This document shows, piece by piece, positions 57,331 through 64,000 of a stretch of 64,000 bases of DNA; within the stretch, counting starts at the first letter, position 1, and the number at the start of each line of letters is the position of its first letter. A model generated the notes under the pieces. It was not told where the DNA came from. It did not search any database and saw only the letters and a list, made by a program, of their open reading frames with translations. Position numbers and translations under genes: made by a program. Origin of the DNA: Prochilodus magdalenae. Its lineage: Eukaryota; Chordata; Actinopteri; Characiformes; Prochilodontidae. Location: NCBI GenBank assembly GCA_024036415.1, contig JAMWET010001940.1, forward strand, positions 394,501-458,500, written 5' to 3'.

Positions 57331-60087
57331 GAATAAATTCAGGTAATAAACTGTATTTTTTTTACTGAGGTTATTATTTCTTTAGTATATTAAAAAACCC
57401 TACTAACAAAAAAATCCTGTTTTGTGAAATTCATCCCCGGTCTCATATGGCCAAGAGGAAGTAACTTCATCAGCGTTCAAATGCTTGATGCCGAGCCTAA
57501 AACTCTCTACAAGAAATCTAATTTGTGTGATTGAAAACGACTCGGTCCAAAGAGCATCTTTGCAGACGTTTAGCACCGTTTAACGTCCTGCCGGGCTTCT
57601 CAGTAAAACCATTCCGAGTCTGGCCTTTCAGAGATTTATGAGAGAAGAAGTTCAGGGTTTCCGAAGAGGGTAGATTAAAAGCCACACAGCGCCTTGGAAG
57701 TGATGGAGATGGCAGCAGGCCAAAGGGCCAAGCTGGCACTGGACATACCTCATCTGTGTAAAGAGAGAGAGGCAGCGCCAACTAATGGAGAAACACTAGC
57801 CACATGCAGGTCATTAGTAGTCCTAACAGGGCGTGAAAAGCTGTCCTTTCTCATTAAAGACAGGCTGATTATTTCACTTATTAGAGCTGAAAGGACACTG
57901 GGTATAAAACTAGTTAGCAAGGTTTCCATCAGCTGACTCTTAACCAGACTCTCACAGTTTTCATCCTTTCATCCTAATAACAACATCTGGAAAAAGAGTG
58001 ATGTAATATGATGATATGGAGGAATATAAAAGAATAACACCCAAACCCCTTCAGTAACATGAGTGTTTAGGGTAACACTAGTATTTAAGAGTTTGTACTG
58101 ACATTCTGTGAGCTCTTAGCTGACAGCATGTAACCATTTTTCCTCAGAAGAAGCAAAGGAACACTGACCAGCTAGTCAGCATGTGTTCATTAGCACATCC
58201 TTAACTGCTCTCTATAACGCGTCATATAATATCAGCTACATTAGGATTTTGGGTGACAAAGGTCAATGTAATTAAGTAGTATTAGACCACTGCACACCCA
58301 ATGTGGCGTGCACAGTCTACTCAGACCAATTTAATGACCTAAAACTGTGTTGGGTTTTCTTCAGCTGATGTCAGCTAAAGAGAAGAAACCACACTGGATT
58401 TGGACAGTTGCTTCATTTTGGATCGCTCGGCTCAGTTTCCTGCTACAACAGCATTCTGGACCTTTATACCACCCAGAACCCGTTGTACAGTCTCAAAACC
58501 TGTCGCGAATACCTCAGTGTTGTAAAATGCGTGTTCTGCTCCGAAAAGCTAAACTCCTCCCATGGGGTAGGCATTGCAAAAGCCATCTGCACAGCCTTGA
58601 ATGAAGCTTTGGTATCAGTACGCTTTACAAGCAAAACCAACTGATGAAAACAAGTAAATCAAATATAAATAACAAAAACTTTTATTGGATTTGTCATGTT
58701 TGATGTCAATATACTATCACCTATTTAGCGTTACCGAAGTAAAATACTGAAGTAAAAAATAGCAATTATCTGTTTATCTACAAGACTGTCTGTCTTTCTC
58801 TATATATGACTCAAAAGCCACATGAACAACTATCACTTCCAGTGGTCTCGATTTGTCTTTCACTAATACAGTGATGACAAAACACTGACAAACTGCATTA
58901 CAATCACTGTCATTACATCAAAACAATCTTGACGATTTTTTTTTCCTTTTATTGAATGAGAATACAAAAGTTGAATGGTGTGTTTAAGGTTTGCATTAAT
59001 ATGAAATATTGGCAAATCTTTATTTATTATCTTTGTATTGTTTGATTCAAAATGTATTACATATTTATTTTAAGTCTGAATTTGTCAGTTATCAGTATCA
59101 ATATTATCATTTGTGGGGAAAGAACATTTAACATGAGCATTAATCCATATATATTAGAATATTTATTATATTATATTATATACTGATTTACAGCAACTTA
59201 TTCTCGTTTACTCATTTAAAAGTACTTGTGTAATACAAAAATGTGAAGATTTGAAGAATTTTTGAGTAGGATTTGCACTACATTACGAATCATTTTGCTG
59301 AGCTCTCTGGTGCAAATGTGCAAAATTTACTCATCATGCAAAAGAACATGTTGCACTGATTGAGACCACAATGAAAGAGTATTCAAAGAGAACTTGAAGG
59401 ATGTGTTTTCTGTGGATGTACTTTTCTACCATTGTCATCATAGCTTCATCAGTAAAATGCTGATTTTGCATAGAAGATTCAAACATCAACCCAGACCAAG
59501 CTTTAGGTCTGTATATGGGATGTTCATGCATAAAAACATGTGACGTGCTCTGACTTTAAATAATCAGTTCTGGCTTTAGAAGGTGACTAGCGGCAGCACA
59601 CACTCACCATGACGTTAAACTCCGGACCCATTAATGCAGCTTGTTCAGTCTTAATAGAAAACAAATCCACACAGTGCAGCTTTAAAACTTTAAAGCCTCT
59701 GTTAGCTGAGGAGGCGAGCGGAGTCATTCGGCAAACACCATTTCCTCTCCTGCTCCTTCCATTTCTCTACCTCCATCTTCATTTCACACCTGCTGTTTGT
59801 TTCTGCGTACTCCCTCTCTCTTGCCCACATATGTGCTTCTCATTTTGCAATCTTTCTTTAACTGGATCTCTTCTAGTCATGCCTCTCAATCTTTCTACGT
59901 CATTGTTTGAGGCTGCGGCTGTCGTTTCAGGATGCCAGAATGAGAGAGAGAAGGAGTGAGAGGGAGTGTGAGACAGTGCCATGTGTCGCGGGATCCTAAT
60001 GAGCCAACACACATACTCACACTCGCACAAAATGAGTCAGCTCAGCAAACCCAAACTAAATGATACACTCGTTCACTCACTCTCTGT

Positions 60088-60089
<2 letters not shown>

Positions 60090-60131
<42 letters not shown>
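60090..60131. repeat. (CA)n microsatellite
   Basis: Perfect CA over about 42 bp. A second tract of similar length lies at 60305-60344. Confidence 0.95.
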
Positions 60132-60134
<3 letters not shown>

Positions 60135-60301
60135 CTACGTCATTCACCTTCACATCTCCGCTACAGCACACTGCCCTTCATTCAGAAAACCCTCCACGAC
60201 TCCCAGCAATTCACAGACCGTATTTTCTGAACACACACCATCTCTTTTCCCACCTCCAGTCACTATGACATTTTATGAAGCCCACTATTACCACAGTCCC
60301 T

Positions 60302-60304
<3 letters not shown>

Positions 60305-60344
<40 letters not shown>
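60305..60344. repeat. (CA)n microsatellite
   Basis: Perfect CA over about 40 bp, about 170 bp right of the tract at 60090. Confidence 0.95.
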
Positions 60345-60347
<3 letters not shown>

Positions 60348-61099
60348 TTGGCTTATATTGGTTCCAGCAGCATCATCTGTAAAAGGGGAGTTCCAGCATT
60401 TCTGACAAGTTTCCACACAATTCCATCACTGATATGTAAAGAGAGTCACTGAGAGTGGTTGGTGTGAAACGGTTCACTGTAGAGAAGCCTGGCGACTCAT
60501 AGTTCTTTACAGTACTGGCAACAGGAACCAGGGGTTGCTATGTCTAGAACAAAAATATGGCCATTTTAGTTACAACCAGGGAACCAGTGCACAGTTTATG
60601 ATATAATGATCATGCTAGATTAAAAAAACATATTTTCCGTGGGTACTGTTTTATACCATGAATGTGCCATGAATGGTTATTTAAAAAAAAAATTTTGGCA
60701 AAAAGAGCTTTTCATCAAATCAAAATAAATTCTCAAACATCAGGGAGTGTATCTGCATCCATTTCATGTATTAGCTTTCTACAAGGGAGTTTTTGGAGCT
60801 TTTAGCAGCATTAAATCCTTCAGATATCTGGTTCTATAGGCTAATCTACAAGCTTGACTTTTTTAACCATCTTGTTATCTTTGGGGTCAGTTTGACCCCA
60901 TTCAATGTTTAACGTCTCTAAGTAAATGACTGACATACATTTTTTTGAAGAAACAAAGTACCCAACACACACATAACCGTGGGTAAATTTAAAATTAAGC
61001 TGCTGGGGCAAAACTGAGTCCTAGGACAGAAGATGGGAGATAAGACAGTATAAGACATGAGGGATAAGCGACAGTATACCTCAAATAAGAACTAAATTG

Positions 61100-61465
61100 G
61101 TTGCATTAAGACCACTGCCTGACGCAGGACTACATGCTGTCCTTAACACCACGTCAACATCGCCAAGGTGTCTTGCCAGACTCCACCTCCACCCCTAACC
61201 CTACCAAAAAACCCTGCAGGAATGTGTGAGAATATCGAAGCTGCACTGGTTGGATTATCGCAGGACACCATTAGGAACCTTTACAACTTAATGCTGAGAC
61301 GGCTGCCATGTTAAGTTAGCCATACAGAAACTACTTCTTTATGTGTGACTCAATAAATATTGCCCTCAATATTGTCTAAACCTTTTCATCACTTGAATCT
61401 TTTTGAATAGCACTGCAATCCCACACTTCCTTCTGGATATAACTGTTGATGATAAGGGTGGATTG
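61100..61465 (+). mobile_element. Tc1-like remnant
   Basis: It shares CTTAACACCACGTCAACATC, then GGATTATCGCAGGACACC and ATTAGGAACC, and CTCAATAAATATTGCC with T1, in the same order and orientation. It ends near CACACTTCCTTCTGG with a decayed terminus. No intact frame remains. Confidence 0.7.
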
Positions 61466-62557
61466 TAACAGTAGTTGCTTAATTTTACTTCATGTACATG
61501 AAAAAGTGCAAACATACATTCCTCTTTGAGCTCCTGCTGGTGTTGGTACACAAATGTCATTTGAGTGCTGATTGCTTCTCACTGTGTAGGAATCCTTTGT
61601 TGCAAATCACAGCTTTATAAAAATCCGAAAGTAGCTTGTTTTTAAATTCACGCTGTGAACTAATCACTAAGCTTATTCATAGAGAGTGCTTTTATTTTTA
61701 AAGTCAAGCCATATAAATAAATCAAGTAATTATCAAAGCCCAAAACCTACTGCTAAGAAGAAATCTGTGTGCGTCTTTCCGACACCATATAATCCATCTG
61801 TCTGAAAAGTCTACACCACATCATCCCATTGGTTTTCCCAAAATTATGTTGTTTAGCTGTTTCATTTAAAGTATTGAGCCAACTGCAAGGGAGACCAACA
61901 GGAGAATTTAAATATGCCTCATCAGCAAATGAAATGCCAATTCATCATGAAGGTAAACTGTAATTGATTTTTCAAATGAGTTTCATGATAAGCAGGTTTG
62001 GTTGATACGTCCATTGTTTCATGGCATCGCAAAAAAGAAATAGTGCTGTACATCCCAAACTTTGACATGAGTAAAACAGAGCAACATAACAGTTTAATTT
62101 TAGTAGATATAATCATCAGTTTTACCCCACACTGCTGGCTAGGGACCCAACATCAGACTAACAATGTACTCCATTTCCATCCACCTTCTTCCACTTTCAG
62201 CTCCACTGGAGAGACAAAGTGGCTCAAGTGGCTGAAGACAACATCGTGGTCCAAGGGGAGAGAGGGTGCAGTGGAGCGAGACTGAGAGCAAGTTCAGCGC
62301 TAAATGAATTGAGAACAGCAGAGGGAGGTGAACTACTGATCCCAAAACAGTGGTAGTTGTCCCTCTATAGTGGACAAGGGTGCAGCAAGGGGTTGAAGGG
62401 CTGGCGCACTAGACACATTTACACATTCTCCCTCTCAAAGCTTACACAGTATGGTGGCATTTAGTTTTGTAGAGTGTGTGTGGCTGGAAGCGTCCAAGGT
62501 AGAAAGTAAAGCCTGTCTCAGTGATAAAGCTGTTGATGGCAAGCGAGTAGGTGAGCA

Positions 62558-62601
62558 AAGAGAGAGAGAGAGAGAGGGACAGAGAGGGAGAGAGAGAGAG
62601 A
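62558..62601. repeat. (GA)n microsatellite
   Basis: Two GA runs separated by GGGACAGAGAGGG. Confidence 0.9.
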
Positions 62602-63379
62602 GACTGGCCTAGAAATCAAAACACTTCTGCAACACCCTGAGGTGAGAATCAAATACTCTGTTCACTTACAATCTGATATCTCTATCTGCCTACTGAGTGT
62701 GTGTCTGTGCACGTGCGTATGTGTGTATTCGTAAATGAACATCACCAAGCTCCACACACCCCCTTACCTCATAAATGACTCACCTAACTCTTTCTTTCCC
62801 TCTCTGTCCTCAAAAGCTCTGACCAAAATAGTCCCTGTGTCTCTCAGACCACCTCCAGTTGCGTCCTGCATGCTCATCAGTTGGACCTGCACATATTTCC
62901 CTAGCCAAATGACTACGGCCCCGCTGAAGCAAGCAGTCATTGTTTACACTGTCCTAATAATGCCCCAATGTCTCTATCCATCACTGACCATTTGAGAATA
63001 TAAAAGCTGACAAACAGCCAATTTCCCACACACAATCCCAGGCCCTTTCCTGACTGGTTATTATTTTTATGACCTATGCAAGCCCCATCCCCAAACACAT
63101 TCTTTCACGCATGTGCTTAACAGACTGCTCCCAAACATCGCTGCAAGGCTTTCTTTGAGTCACTACATAAGATGGAACGATACACTGCTAATCCAGACTC
63201 CAGGTAGGTAACGAAAAGGTTGAAGAGAGCAGCACATCTGCGTGAATGCTACCTTTAGTTGGATTACTAGGGATGTAACAATCCACTTATCTGCATGGAT
63301 GTATTGACCAAATAGCAAACTCAGGCAGTGTCATCGATGTGACGCATAACCTTTGATTCCTCTCTGTACGCTGCCCTGA

Positions 63380-63552
63380 TGTTTCTCAACCCTGGTCCTG
63401 GATGCACCCTGCCCTACACAGTTTCAGTGGATTCCCCGCTTTAACACCCCCTGAAATTCTAAAAGTGTTGAATCAGGTGTGCTGGGAGCAGGGAAAGCAC
63501 TCAAATGTGCAGGGCAGGGTGCCTCCAGGACCAGGATTGAGAATCACTGCTG
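63380..63552. repeat. short palindromic DNA transposon (MITE)
   Basis: The left arm TTCTCAACCCTGGTCCTGG and the right arm CCAGGACCAGGATTGAGAA are inverted repeats. The inner words TGCACCCTGCCCTACACA and TGTGCAGGGCAGGGTG are likewise inverted. The whole could fold as a hairpin of about 170 nt. Such elements are common in fish; the superfamily (perhaps hAT) is not resolved. Confidence 0.7.
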
Positions 63553-64000
63553 TAGGTGGCAACATTTCACACCAGATGCATCGCAGCACGAGGATAATCC
63601 AGAACCACTATGTGACAGTAAATTGCCTGTTGTAGAAATAAACCTTATGCAGGTAACAAAGACAGCTACAGTGAAACACTAATGTTTACAACATTAGCCT
63701 GCTCAACAAGTACTTACAACCCTTTCGCTAACCTGCACAGTCATGCCGGTTGACCAGCATTCAAAACACAGTATATGTAGGCTTTATGCAGCATTGTTCT
63801 ATCAGGGCTGTCAATCGTCAACTGTCAACATTCAAAAATGACAATGTCCTTCACCCAATTGTCTACCTGAAGCAAAATTAGTTTTTCTTTTTTGTTCCTT
63901 TCTTCTCATCAGCTCTTCTGTTGCTGTTCCTACAGATACCATGGCTATGTTCGCATGCTCTGTTAACAAGCAGTATACAAATGCCAAGTGTGCTGCCATC

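Larger units (their letters stand above)
54321..64000 (-). other. probable upstream PDXK intron DNA
   Basis: No exon encoding the N-terminal PDXK segments (VLGFEIDAVNSVQF-like, RGYVGNRAATFP-like) was seen. Content is simple repeats, a Tc1 remnant, a palindromic MITE and unremarkable AT-rich DNA. If PDXK extends beyond the window this is all intron. Confidence 0.5.

Noticed and set aside
58347..58644. Two overlapping plus-strand frames of about 80 codons
   Set aside because: Overlapping frames of equal quality without motifs or splice signals suggest chance.
59600..59660. A donor-like CATG|GTGAGTGTG on the minus strand, considered as a PDXK 5' exon
   Set aside because: The preceding frame (LH then stop) does not encode any known N-terminal PDXK residues.

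Overview
The window looks like nuclear DNA from a bony fish, most likely an otophysan such as a characin or catfish relative. That lineage call rests on repeat families I recognise from memory and is an inference. The sequence is AT-rich and intron-rich, full of microsatellites, and carries Tc1/mariner remnants, a SINE and a long palindromic repeat typical of such genomes. There are no bacterial features: no operons, no CRISPR, no RNA genes seen.

Two conserved protein genes dominate, both on the minus strand. AGPAT3 (lysophosphatidate acyltransferase 3) has eight coding exons from 15823 down to 7020. Seven are clean, with matching splice phases and about 377 codons expected in total. The first coding exon (15631-15823) is broken by several single-base insertions. 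PDXK (pyridoxal kinase) has nine exons from 54320 down to 41801, about 260 codons. The first ~48 codons were not found and probably lie beyond the right edge. The order PDXK then AGPAT3 on the same strand matches human 21q22.3, but CSTB and RRP1, which sit between them in human, were not seen.

Layout: 1-4300 holds Tc1/mariner debris and a possible exon at the far left. 4300-7020 is probable AGPAT3 3' UTR. 7020-15823 is AGPAT3 coding. About 14.8-21.8 kb looks like poorly polished sequence. 22-31.5 kb is intron or intergenic DNA containing two phase-compatible minus-strand exons of an unrecognised small membrane protein. 32.7-33.6 kb is CpG-rich and probably a promoter. 33.7-35.9 kb is a nested transposon cluster. 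35.9-41.8 kb is probably PDXK 3' UTR plus intergenic DNA. 41.8-54.3 kb is PDXK. 54.3-64 kb is probably PDXK intron with microsatellites and repeats.

The two known genes act in separate pathways, phospholipid acylation and vitamin B6 activation. Their proximity reflects conserved synteny rather than joint function. The best candidates for something new are the small membrane-protein exons (31375-31461 and 26283-26383), the divergent signal-anchor-like first exon at 33465-33599, and a ~360-nt polypyrimidine tract abutting a PDXK splice acceptor.
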